Shown here: positions 37,901 to 52,835 of the stretch, piece by piece | How positions within the stretch are numbered: the first letter of the stretch is position 1 | Layout: each line of letters opens with the position of its first letter | Translations under genes and position numbers: made by a program | Notes under the pieces: generated by a model | Seen by the model: the letters and a program-made list of their open reading frames with translations, nothing else | Databases searched by the model: none | What the model was told of the DNA's origin: nothing | From: Solea solea | Taxonomy: Eukaryota > Chordata > Actinopteri > Pleuronectiformes > Soleidae | DNA: 64,000 bases | Direction of reading: 5' to 3' | NCBI RefSeq assembly: GCF_958295425.1 | Contig: NC_081145.1 | Coordinates: 14,227,443-14,291,442 of the forward strand

Positions 37901-38786
37901 AATGTGTTCATTCACACTGAATATGATCTGTGACTAATAATCATTACACATATTCTAATATGTGTAAGTCTTTGTAGCCTTTTACTGTGCTTCATTTCCA
38001 CCTATAACAAAAACATTTGTGCCGGTGAACCCGAGTAAACGTGATCCCTTACCGTAACCATAAGCAGTTAATGCCTCACCCTAACCGACACTAACCAACA
38101 CTAACCCTCAGTACAAATCTTAGGCTTAAACTTAACCACTCACTCGTTTTCTACTGCTTTATCCTCCACAATCCCAGCTGACAGGGAACACCCTGGACAG
38201 GTCGCCAGTCAACAACAGACAAACAACCCTTCACTCCCTCACCTACAGTTTATTTCGAGTGTCCAATTGAACCACAATTAAACATGTTTTTGGACGGTGG
38301 GAGAAAACCGTTAGGGCCACAAAGGTGGTGTGGTGGTTAGCACTCTTGCTTCTGCAGCAAGACCTGGGTTTGCGACCCGGTCGGAAGTTTGCGGGTTCTC
38401 CGGTTCCCTCCCACGGTCCACCAACATGCATTAGGTAAATTAGACACTCTAAACTGTCACTCTATGTGTCCCTGTGATGGACTGGAGACCTGTCCAGGGT
38501 GTACCCCCACCTTTCGCCCTATGTCACCTGGGAGTGGCACCAGCATCCTTTGACCCTCATGTGGAGGATAAAGCAAGTCGAAGATGAGTGAGTGAGAAAA
38601 AACACACGCAGGGAGAACATTCAAATTCTACACGCAAAGGCCCAAAACAGCAATTTTCTTGCTGTGAGGCACCAGTGCTAGCCAGCTGCTCCACCGTGTG
38701 GGCACAAACTTAACCAACTCCTCAGAAATGAGATTCTGCCTCCATGAGGACTGCATGTTTATGCAAGAACACACGCACACACGCAT

Positions 38787-38821
<35 letters not shown>

Positions 38822-41642
38822 CACCTGCTGTTAGGAGAACTGCTATTCACTTGTCACAATGACACAGCAACATTAGGATTCCAGTGAATTCACACTGAAT
38901 TTTCAGCTTTTCAGGTCAAACTGATCAACTAGACGGCAGTTCAAGAAAGGAAGCAAATGTTTTAAGTCTTTGATAAACATTTAATTTAATTTATTCTTTG
39001 TAAATAGCCATGGTCAGTCAGTTACTGTAAAGTTAGCGATTGTATTTTGTCATTGTGTATTTTAATGTTGAAATTTCCTGTTTAACCAGAAGTTTTTGAA
39101 AGGGTGTGCGCATGTAAACTGATGCAAGATAACAGCGGAGAAAGAGCAAATCAAGCTGACAAAAGGTGTCAAAAATCACAAGTAATATGAACAAAAAGTA
39201 AAGAATATAACACAAATGTTTAACTGGATATTAAAACCAGTCAAGATTAGCAACAGGGTAAATTAGAGAGCTTATGAAATGAGTTTTCTGATTTCCGTTT
39301 AGCTTTCATGTTGGTTCCTGAACATCAACTTGAACTTTCTGACCATCAGTCAAGGTTTCCCCTTTCATCGAGTGGATGCTACACTGTCTTCTCCTTTTTT
39401 GTTTTGTTTTTTTTGTTATTTTCACACGACTACAAAGGTAAAATGTGGATTGACAACTACAAATAGGCCTTCTATAAGTTAGTGGGAAAAAAACGGTAGA
39501 AGAGCAAAATGATGCTAACATTGGGTGGCGTTGAATTCATGATATTTAATGTATTTGTTTTCTACAATCCTTTTTAAAATGTACCACTACAATGAGAGTG
39601 AGAAAACTGTACCTTGTGACCGGAGAGTTCCTCTCGGAGTTTGGCCTGTTCCTGTTCCATGCGGCTCAGTTCTTCCTGCTGGCTCTGGAGACGAAGCTGC
39701 ATCTCCAAGGGTTTGCTGCCATTACACTCCACCGGGGAGCTCTCAGTACTGCGTGTCTCAGCGCCGCGCCCAAACCTCCCAGAGCCCATCATGTCCCGAA
39801 GCAGAGGCCTTTTGGGCCTCGCTGAGTTGCGCACAAAGTCGAAAGTAAATGCTGATCCGAAGGAATCTGAGAGAGAAGAGAACTTCATCACTTGATGCCT
39901 GTACCTGTAGATTTTAACTGCATGTGTAGGTGACGTCAGGGGCTGAGTACAAACAGAAAGCTTTAGAAAAATAAAGCATTTCTCATGGTAGCAAACAAGT
40001 GAAGCAGTATGAGTGTATGAGTATCAAACCACAGCCAGAGCGTGGGTTGCCGAGGCAGCATAAAGTGGACGTACGTCTATGGTTGTCTGGATGCTGTTTC
40101 TGTTCAGGGAAGTCTTTGGGTGGGGCATCCACTAACTCCCACTCTTCTGCGCTGTTGTTACTGGTGTAGAAGACACTGCGCCTGCTCTCAGCTCCTTTGC
40201 CTTGCCGCAGATAAGACATGGAGTTCCTGACAGAACAACAACAACAACAACCAGACAGGAGCGTGAGACTGGAGCTTCCTACTATTGAAAGGTCATTTAA
40301 ATACACAGAGAATCACAGCATGCCTGTATTAATATATCTAAAAATGATGAGACTAATGCAACACTTCTTAGATCCATAAATATCACACCGTGTCATTACT
40401 TTTGGTCACCTGTAATGACATTATCTGCTTTTTGCAGAGCTGTTGCCATATTTTACAAAAGGTTTTCCTTTGAAAATTGCCATAAATCATAAACTTTTAA
40501 ATGCTTGAGCTACTCCTCTGTGCTGTGCTAATGCCAGGACTCAGGTTTGCTGGCCCTGCAACTATTTCCAGGACTGGAAGGAAGCAACAAAAACAGTGTG
40601 CTTTTACTTTGAAACAGGTACAGGAGGGTTTGTGTTCCACATTTGCTGAGGCGTCTAATCACACTTTTCAGTGCCCAGAAAGAGAGAGGGAGACAGTTGG
40701 TCGGTGTCAAGTTGTTTTCAAAAAGGTGATTGTTAAATGGTGTATACAACTGAAGAAAAGGCTGGAATACAAAGTAACTTCTGGATAAAGATGGAGAGGA
40801 TCAGTCATTTAATCAGGAAGTAAACCAAAGCTCATGATCCCATGTGGCCTTGGTTACTGTTTTGACTGAGAAAGAGCGAGAGCCCTAGTGGCAAAAATGA
40901 CATACTGTGCATTTAGTTGGCACCATTATGATGGTAACAACAGCACAGAAACCTCCTAGTTTGGCACAATTTTGTTGTTGAAAACACCTTTTTCCATTCA
41001 AAACTGTCGAAAACATCATAAAAAGATGTTGTACGTTGAGCTGCGCTAAGGCTCCTGTTCACCTAAACAAGTGTCGTCTCTTTCCATCACGGTCACAAAG
41101 CCGGTTCAATCCGTGTGTCACATGTTTAGCACTTCACTGTGCTGTGTTACGTGAATGGAATTGTTGTGTCGCCCAGAAGCGGAACATTTGATGGCTTCAT
41201 ACTTGAGCAACCGGTGACCTGGATGCACGTAACCATTTCCTCTATTGCCGTCGACTACAACAAAACACAATAGAGTATTTGGTTTCCTCAGTACAGCTCT
41301 TACTGGGGCACATGCTGTAGCAAACACGCGACAGTAGTTGCACCTGTTAAGCAGGGGCATTAAGAGAGACTTGCAATTATAGCAATTAAATACAATTATA
41401 GCAGCGTGCAGGTAGTTGGAACTGGGCCTCACCTGAGATCTGTACCAAGGTTTTTGAGTGAAAAGTTGAGTGGGTTTGTGGTCCCAGGTAAGGACCCTCT
41501 CGCTGACTGGATCCCCACCATTGCTCCGCCTTCTGTTTCTGTCTCCATGGCAAAGTCACTACGCACCTTCTCCATGCTGCTGCTCAGCTTGTCAAAGATG
41601 GAACCATCTGAAATGCAACAGAGACAATTGCAATGCAAACTG

Positions 41643-41680
<38 letters not shown>

Positions 41681-44387
41681 ATAAGTTTTATTATTAGTAG
41701 TATTTAAATAGAAGAGTAGTGATCATGAATGGACCCCAAAATGAAAATTGCCATTCACAACTGACTGGATGCCCATGCGTTCATGAGCTGTGCTCTAACC
41801 CACAGAAAATACAATGTTAGGCATTTCTAAGGCCAGTGTGAAGAGAAGAAAGTAAGAAGAGGAATGAAATAAGATTGACAAAGACATACAATGATTGTAT
41901 TTGGGTAATCACATGTGTGTCCATCCACACATGAGTAATGCATTAAACATTAACAACTTCCTCACAGATGAAGGGACATTTCCAGTTAGAGAGACATTAC
42001 GGCAAGAATGGCTGATGTCACTGCTCTTTCCTGCAACCACACATTTCATCACAGCTTGACAATCGACATAACAGAGGACATGCTACGAGTGCATTGAAAC
42101 TACATTTCCTACAAGTAATTTAAATCACGCATTTCCTCTTTAATTTGCTTGAATTAATCACGGAGAGTTGTGAAGTCGTGGAGGGGGCTGTCAGTGCGTC
42201 TGCCAATGTGAGGCTGTACACAGCTTTGAAAAAAAACAAGGAAATAAAACATTATTTACTGACAGAAATACAACATAATTCTCATACCAATATATTATCT
42301 TGTGTTTTAAAAGCCTTATATATTTATCTGAATCTCTCCTCCTAAGTCTCTTTTAAGCTAATAATATGTTGTTTGACACTATTCTTTCTCATTACAACCA
42401 GGAATATTTGAAAAGAAAGAATATTTAATATGTATATATATATATATATACATATAGTATACCAAGCAACATTCAGGCTTTATTATGGATTTATAGACGA
42501 TAAAAAGTATGTTAAAAATGCATTTTTATCCACATTTCTGAAAGGTATTACATATGGCACTGATTACAAAACCTTAATCCTGCAGGTGAGTGAACGACAT
42601 GAGGTTTTTGATTAAAATGAAAATTTCCTTTGTTCTTGAGTGCTCAACATTACCACGTCTACAAACTCGTGACTTGTGTTCACAGCACTTGTGTCAACAT
42701 TAACCTATCAGATATAGGTGTTTACTTTGAGCTGGTGCCTGGACGTGACTTAACAGTGTCCTGTCCACATGGTACATTTTCGCTCTATGTACACTTGTGT
42801 CTGTGTATTGGTATCTACCATTGTCTTTGCCGACAAGGCCAGTGGGAGGGAAGGACAGGGTCGGAGAGCTCCAGCTGTCTCTCTGGCCGGAGCCTCGCGT
42901 GCTGCTGTACTCCCAACGCTTCTGCTGCAACTGCTGGAGCCAGTAAAGCATTACCTGCTTGCTGGGGGCCTGAAAAGATAACCACAGAAAGAACACACAT
43001 CAAATGAGAACAGACATATGCTGTAAACTTGGTCAACCCTGACAGAAGTCAGAATTTAGAAAGCAACAGTTAAACAACAACAAAAAAACCTGACACCTTG
43101 ATAACAGATGTTAAATCGAAAAAACATGAACCATCACTTTAAATAGCTGGTTACTTTTTGATCAGTCATGTGAATGGGAACAGACGCTGGTTTCGGTCTC
43201 AGTTCCAGCCTCGGGCCGTGCAGTAGCACAGTTCACACATCTGCTGAAAACATGGTTCTGGTGACACTTCAGTGACAGCTGACAAAGAAGGAGCCTGGTT
43301 TGGCACCGACTGAACCCATAAAAGTCACATGCTAGCAGAAAAATAAAGATATCCCATGGGACGCAGTGACCCCTTGGTCACGGGTATTTAAATGAGTCTA
43401 AGAATGTAAACAGTGAGCAGACACACTGCGGAATGTGCTGATTCAGATTCAGAAGAATGTGCTGGTAAACATGGGCTGCTGAGAGAAAGAAAGAAAGAAA
43501 GAACGAAAGAAAGAAATGAAAAAGGAAAGATCAGACAAAGGACAATAGGGCTTAAAATATGGGGAAACTATGTAATAGTGACATGTATGGCCATTGCGAT
43601 TTGAGATGGGCTATACTTTACTGTATTATAGCATTTAGCACATGACATACCAAATCACACAATTCTCAGTGCAATAACGTGATATCCATTTACTGCATGC
43701 TGAACTTTGGGCTGTCAATAATAAAAGATATGCTCAATATCAATATAACAGAGGCTCATTTAGGTAAATCAAACAAATGCTAACTTGGACGATAATACGA
43801 ATGTATTGAACATTGAAGACAGACAGACAGACAGATACCATTAACATAAACCCACATACACTGCACACACACACACACATTAAAAATAGAGTTAAATAAA
43901 TAAATAAATAAATAAAATATGAACGTGTACAGTCTAAATGGGTGTGTCTGTTTCTCAGCCGTGAATAAAGGAAGTGACACACATGACAGCACACACACAC
44001 ACACACACACACAAAAACACACAGAGAAAAAGTTTGTACCCTGAAGAGAAACTCCTTCTCCGCGGTGCGAATCTCAAACTGACCCTCTTCTCCCTCCACG
44101 TCGTAGCAGAAGCAGGCGTCGCCGATGTCGATGTGTCCGAGTGGCAGTGCATCCTGCGGAGTCTTGAAGTAATACAAGTAACACTTCCTCGGATCGTACA
44201 CGAACCACCTCGGCCTGAACCCCCTCAGCGGCCCCTTGCCGGACAGTTTGTTCAAATAGCCGCACAGCCTCGAGGCAGCCTGCTGCTCCTTCGCGCTCTC
44301 CACCTCAGCCATGTCCACGGACTTGGCGGCCACGACCCGCGGAGCTTTGCAGGAGTCCGTCTCGCTGCCATCCTCCTCTTCGTGCAT
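34916..44387 (-). CDS. tbc1d2b: TBC1 domain family member 2B, Rab GTPase-activating protein (3' end missing)
   Basis: Eleven exons in transcript order: 44387-44040, 42969-42819, 41607-41433, 40226-40075, 39866-39613, 37290-36865, 36523-36413, 36229-36033, 35945-35451, 35365-35248, 35101-34916. They total 871 in-frame codons. Domains: an N-terminal PH domain (about residues 40-145: LCGYLNKLSGKGPLRGFRPR, then VMLYWLQQLQQKRWEY), a central coiled coil (exons 5-8, MLMETIQAKDEVIMKL), and a Rab-GAP TBC domain from about 675. The Arg finger is in IELDLLR (R729) and the Gln finger in YCQGLN (Q766), so GAP activity is expected. RRSVFYTSNN and EEWELVDAPPKDF fit TBC1D2B better than TBC1D2. The family is about 960 aa; the last ~90-100 residues are absent, next to the N gap. 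The start at 44387 (MHEEEDGSE) is preferred over an upstream in-frame Met at 44516. Confidence 0.93.
37403..37682. mobile_element. hAT-like MITE with 8-bp target-site duplication
   Basis: The 280-bp segment begins TAGAGCTAGAACTAACG and ends CATTTCAGCTCTA, so its termini are inverted (TAGAGCT.GAA). It is flanked by a perfect direct repeat GTATAAAC at 37395-37402 and 37683-37690. An 8-bp duplication is the hAT signature. The interior shares phrases with the element at 55747-56009 (ATAATCGATTAATCT, TGGTCCATAAAAT, TTTTAATGATTTCTTTG). No coding capacity. It lies in a tbc1d2b intron. Confidence 0.82.
38131..38705 (-). mobile_element. SINE interrupted by a second SINE (outer element)
   Basis: The left part (about 38131-38309) and right part (about 38597-38705) together form a reverse-oriented tRNA-SINE. 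Its tail side has GAGTGTCCAATTGAACC and GACGGTGGGAGAAAACC. Its body resumes after the insert with GGGAGAACATTC and CTTGCTGTGAGGCACCAGTG. Its tRNA head is the complement of 'gctagccagctgctccaccgt'. Boundaries are approximate. Confidence 0.7.
38311..38596 (+). mobile_element. Nested SINE (inner element)
   Basis: A forward tRNA-SINE: head GGTGTGGTGGTTAGCAC, B-box region GGGTTTGCGACCC, body with GTTCTCCGGTTCCCTCCCAC, and tail TGTGATGGACTGGAGACCTG followed by GATAAAGCAAGTCGAAGATG. It sits inside an oppositely oriented SINE. GAGAAAA occurs at both edges (near 38303 and 38594) and may be the target-site duplication. Confidence 0.75.
38769..38824. repeat. (ACGC)n microsatellite
   Basis: About 55 bp of alternating purine-pyrimidine ACGC/ACAC units, Z-DNA-prone, in a tbc1d2b intron. 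Confidence 0.93.
41645..41680. repeat. (TTA)n microsatellite
   Basis: Twelve TTA units about 38 bp from the boundary of the tbc1d2b exon ending at 41607, on its acceptor side. Confidence 0.93.
43484..43517. repeat. (GAAA)n microsatellite
   Basis: Eight AAAG-type units with one interruption, in tbc1d2b intron 1. Confidence 0.9.
43893..43916. repeat. (AAAT)n microsatellite
   Basis: Six AAAT units in tbc1d2b intron 1, between two AC tracts. Confidence 0.9.
43990..44012. repeat. (AC)n microsatellite near a splice donor
   Basis: Eleven AC units, 28 bp from the donor of tbc1d2b exon 1 (44040), on the intron side. Confidence 0.9.
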
Positions 44388-44409
44388 CTTCCCCCGAAAG
44401 TTCTTCTTC

Positions 44410-44438
44410 GTGCAACAGCAACAGCAGCAGCAGCAGCG
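44410..44438. repeat. CAG/CTG tract in the 5' part of tbc1d2b
   Basis: In transcript sense this reads (CTG)n-type sequence just upstream of the preferred start. In the frame of the upstream Met it would encode a run of eight Cys, which is implausible for a real N-terminus. It therefore favours the start at 44387 and a 5' UTR repeat. Confidence 0.8.
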
Positions 44439-44553
44439 CGGCGGATGCGCACTGCCGTTTCCACCCGCATGACTGGCTGCCAAGGAGCACGGGAGATGTA
44501 GTTTTACAGCAGCCAAGGTGGTGCGTGCGCTTGAGTGTGATGCAGCCGTTCCA

Positions 44554-44567
44554 CCGCTGGGTGGCGG
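44554..44567 (+). promoter_or_regulatory. CTCF-like motif upstream of tbc1d2b
   Basis: CCGCTGGGTGGCGG differs from the CTCF core at about one position and lies about 170 bp upstream of the tbc1d2b start codon. Weak evidence. Confidence 0.3.
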
Positions 44568-44669
44568 TGTTTCACAAGATCAACGAAACGAGATCAAGTT
44601 GCAACAAACTTCCTGCAAAATAGTGAAACAAAAATGCAGAGATGACTCAAAAATAAGTACAGGTACCAT

Positions 44670-44910
44670 TTAAAGGCCCATGGTGTAACATTTACAAGAT
44701 TTTATTGGCAGAAACTGAATACACAACCCATAAGTATGCTTCAATAAAGCCCTTTAAATACAGTATATTTAAAGGGCTTAATTTACAGAGGCTGCCATCT
44801 TGAACTGTTTCTTCAGCTGTCCAAACGGACAAACCAAACATTTTGAAGCCAAATCTCACTACACAAACAAAAGAACAACATCCTTTTTATTAAGCAACGC
44901 AACGGCCAAC
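44670..44910 (+). mobile_element. Interspersed DNA-element copy A
   Basis: It begins TTTAAAGGCCCATGGTGTAA and then TTTTATTGGCAGAAACTGAATA. It later has AAATCTCACTACACAAACAA and AAGAACAACATCC. The same phrases in the same order occur at 52893-53616, whose right end, CTTACACACTGGACCTTTAAA, is the inverse of this left end. Together they define a fish repeat family with TTTAAAGG.CCA termini. The right end of copy A is unclear. Confidence 0.6.
44747..44779. repeat. 14-bp perfect inverted repeat
   Basis: AAGCCCTTTAAATA (44747-44760) and TATTTAAAGGGCTT (44766-44779) are complementary around a 5-nt loop. It lies inside repeat copy A and has no counterpart seen in copy B. Confidence 0.75.
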
Positions 44911-49851
<4,941 letters not shown>

Positions 49852-50179
49852 AGAGGTTGAACTGCCTGAGGGAAACAATTACTAATTCTACTTTGACACT
49901 ACTGGGCTTCCAGGATGCATTCAGTGAAATAGATATTTAAATATCATCTTTTGTATTTTTGCTTGTTAAATCTATTTATTTAAAAATGATGAGGCATTTA
50001 CTTTTTACAGACGTAAACCAAGGCACTAAAACATAATGTACAATCTTTACTGACATTTTGCTAAACATTTCATGACATTAAATAACGATTCCCAGAGACT
50101 GGGCCAGGAGGTTGGCGAGAGATTTTTTAAATATTAAATATTAAATATTTATATTAAATTACAATTGCATAAAATGAAG

Positions 50180-50290
50180 ATGTGATTTGTGAGGTGTGAG
50201 AGTGTATGTTTTTAGGTTGTATCTGTGATGGACTGGCGACCTTACACAACCTCATGTGGTGGCTAAAGTGGTAGAAAATGAATGAATGAA
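50180..50290 (+). mobile_element. SINE tail fragment
   Basis: It shares TGTGATGGACTGG.GACC and the CTCATGTGG...AAAG series with the tail of the nested SINE at 38311-38596, then ends in GAATGAATGAATAA. The head is missing. Confidence 0.6.
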
Positions 50291-52127
50291 TAATGCATTA
50301 CAGATTAAATGAATAAAATATGTAAAAATGTTTTTTTTTTTAATCAAATAATAATGGTATGACCTCAGATTTCTTTGAATAGTAAAATAATTCGATATTC
50401 TTACAGTATGAACAGTCTTATACAATCTTGTATAAGACTGTACTTAATTTGTGATATAAAATGTACTTAAGTTTTAGAAGTAAACATATTAAAAAAAGTG
50501 AGGAGGAGTTAGGATTGAGCATTGAGCATTGGTGGCTCAGTGGTAGGACAAGTTGTCTTTCAAGTTGCGAGAAATACAAATAACAAAGTAAAGTACAGAT
50601 ATGTGGATTTTGTACTTAAGTACAGTAGCAAAGTATTTGCTACTGTGTAAAAATATGCTTCCCTCTTTACTGACTTCACCTGGACGCACTTCATCAGCAG
50701 GTGGTTTTGTTCAGTCATCACAGAGGACGAAGAGCGGCTGCTGTCATGCTGTTTAAAACCACACGCTCCAGCTGAAATCAGCTCAAATAAGAATCAACAA
50801 GGTCCCCTGTAGAGAAAGAGTCACACACAGTGTGGCTCTTCTCCGCCTCAGAGACGTTCACTCACAGTGACGGCTGCTTTACAGCCCAAGTATCACAGTG
50901 TGCCAGAAGCTTCTGTGCTGGAATCATAATGAACAGATGTTCCCAGTTAATTAACGCGGCCACACAATCAGCGCCATATTGCCGTGAATATGTGATAGTG
51001 CCTTCATAAAGGGAACCGGAGATAATGGAGTGAATTCACTGGCTGCCCCCGCGGACTGCACACTGTTAAACAACATCCTCTTCTTTCAGCTGAAGTTTTG
51101 ACAACACGTGTCTTTCATTTCATTTGTAACGTACATAATGGGACTGTCTGTTCAAGGCTCTAATGTGCCATTATATTTAGACGTTGATCACACACAACAG
51201 ATCACATTCTCACTGACACAATAAACCTACTTTACATGTGGTCAAGTTCCTCCCAATAGCTGCATGCAAGGAGGAAACAAACACATATGCTGAATTTGTT
51301 TGCTGTGTTTCTACTCTTTTTATATTTAAGCTTTAAGCCTCATTTAGCTCTTTCTTGTACAGTAATTAGTTGTCTTAATTTAAGCTGTTCTTCTTCGTTC
51401 TTATTGTCTTGTGATGCTGTTTGCACCAAAAGCACCTCAGCGACTTCCTGTCACTTTATGTAAATTCACTAAATGAAAACATACACCACTGCTGCTGTTT
51501 TTTTCTGTTATGCTGTTTAAACCTGCAGCTTGTGCCCCAGTTCCTACTTTATATGTGTCCTGCGCTCGTCTGACTCAGCAGCAGTCATCCAGGTCAAATT
51601 TATTTTGCAGCAAATGACGGCAAAAAACCCAAAGTGTCACCAACGAGGCTCTAAGCAAAAAAAACATCCGTGTGACTCGCAAGTGTTTCAGTGTGCACTA
51701 TACTTCATATGTACCTGATGCAAACCTGCAGCCTGGAAACAAGAATCCATAAATCATTAACCAACATGACCAAGGCCGTTTCCTCCATTTTCCCCTACGA
51801 GATTAACTGTGTGTGCAGGATGTAATCTCGCTTGCGAATGCTGAGGCAGCTGGCTCTTGATCACATCCTGCTTAACAAGTTATTACAGCTCATATGATGA
51901 GCTGCACAGAGGCGCACTCACTCATTTTCCTCATCTTTACTGTGCACACTCCCTTGATCATCATGGGTGGGTGGGTTGAGGTGAACTGGTCATATGGACA
52001 GGATATTGCTGATCTCGTTAAAGTTGCTGGTCAGAGGAAGTCTCTCAGTATTCACACTGTCCTTTGCCGCCCTTTCAAGAGACAACAAAAAATCACACAT
52101 GCTCACACGCAGAGGGAAAGCAACACA

Positions 52128-52133
52128 TTTATT
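52128..52133 (-). terminator. cib2: Candidate poly(A) signal of cib2
   Basis: TTTATT on the plus strand gives AATAAA on the minus strand, about 0.7 kb past the cib2 stop codon. It is plausible in position but one of several AT-rich words. Confidence 0.35.
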
Positions 52134-52813
52134 CACTGTAAGACAAATACCTGAAGACACATAAAATACTGTAAATGTACAAAGATGGCAGTAACTAACA
52201 TCTCATGATAATGGCTGAGGCAGATGGAAGCAACCAAATGGGATTGAGACGACGGAGCCCTTTTGTTTAACTGGAGAACAGAATATATGATTGTCATCAT
52301 GTTCCAGTTCCACAAGCATAACACACAACCTAAAATGGCAAGAGACGATGCACTGAATGTACAAATATTGCATAGCTTAAATAGAATATCTGTATGCCCT
52401 TAATGCCAGTGCTGTGTGCTTTCATTCATGTCAAGCTTCACCTTATATCTATTGTGTCATTTAGGAAGACATGTGCAATATACAGTAGGTAGATAAGCAT
52501 TGTATGCATCAATGAATGTGCTCAATAAGCAATAATTAAGCAAGACTGGTTCATTTTAGGCTTCAAATGTGGAAAATTACCTTTTCTACCAACAAGAGAC
52601 CAATCCAGGTCGAGCCCTTTATAAGGAGACAGAAGAAAATATATATTTTTTTATCTATGGTAAATAAATCCAGGGTCCTTGGACTTCAGCTTTACGGAAT
52701 ATTTGGAGATTTTGACTGAACAGACTTCAATAAAGCCAGAGACCACTGAGGACATGGTTCAGGTCCTGAGGTTCATCACACAGTCAACCTTGGAGAACTT
52801 CTATTTAGCCCTC

Positions 52814-52835
52814 TCAGATTCGTATGTGGAAGGTG
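52814..52835 (-). CDS. cib2: 22-bp last coding exon of cib2
   Basis: After the donor at 54068 (GACTTTTTAAG|GTAAAA) one more residue completes Ser181 and six follow. Minus-strand TTACTGCAG|CACCTTCCACATACGAATC then TGA gives STFHIRI-stop, the invariant CIB2 C-terminus. The acceptor is a textbook AG and phase matches. Without this exon the reading would run into an intronic stop after FLR. Confidence 0.9.

Larger units (their letters stand above)
49852..52813. other. 3' side between convergent sh2d7 and cib2
   Basis: No exon was seen. An SINE tail fragment lies at about 50180-50290 (ATCTGTGATGGACTGGCGACC, GTGGCTAAAGTGGTAGAAAA), followed by AATAAA at 50312-50317, which could serve sh2d7 if its 3' UTR reaches that far. 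About 50920-51040 is less AT-rich and lacks repeat features, so it might be conserved non-coding DNA; this is a guess. The sequence near 52128 is treated under the cib2 poly(A) entry. Confidence 0.5.

Noticed and set aside
41644..41697. Poly-Leu/poly-Tyr peptides near 41.65 kb
   Set aside because: Translation of the TTA microsatellite in an intron.
43740..44039. Extension of tbc1d2b exon 1 past LFR into VQTFSLCVFVCVCV
   Set aside because: This is intron read-through into AC repeats. The GT donor after AGG and the next exon starting APSKQVMLYW show where the exon ends.
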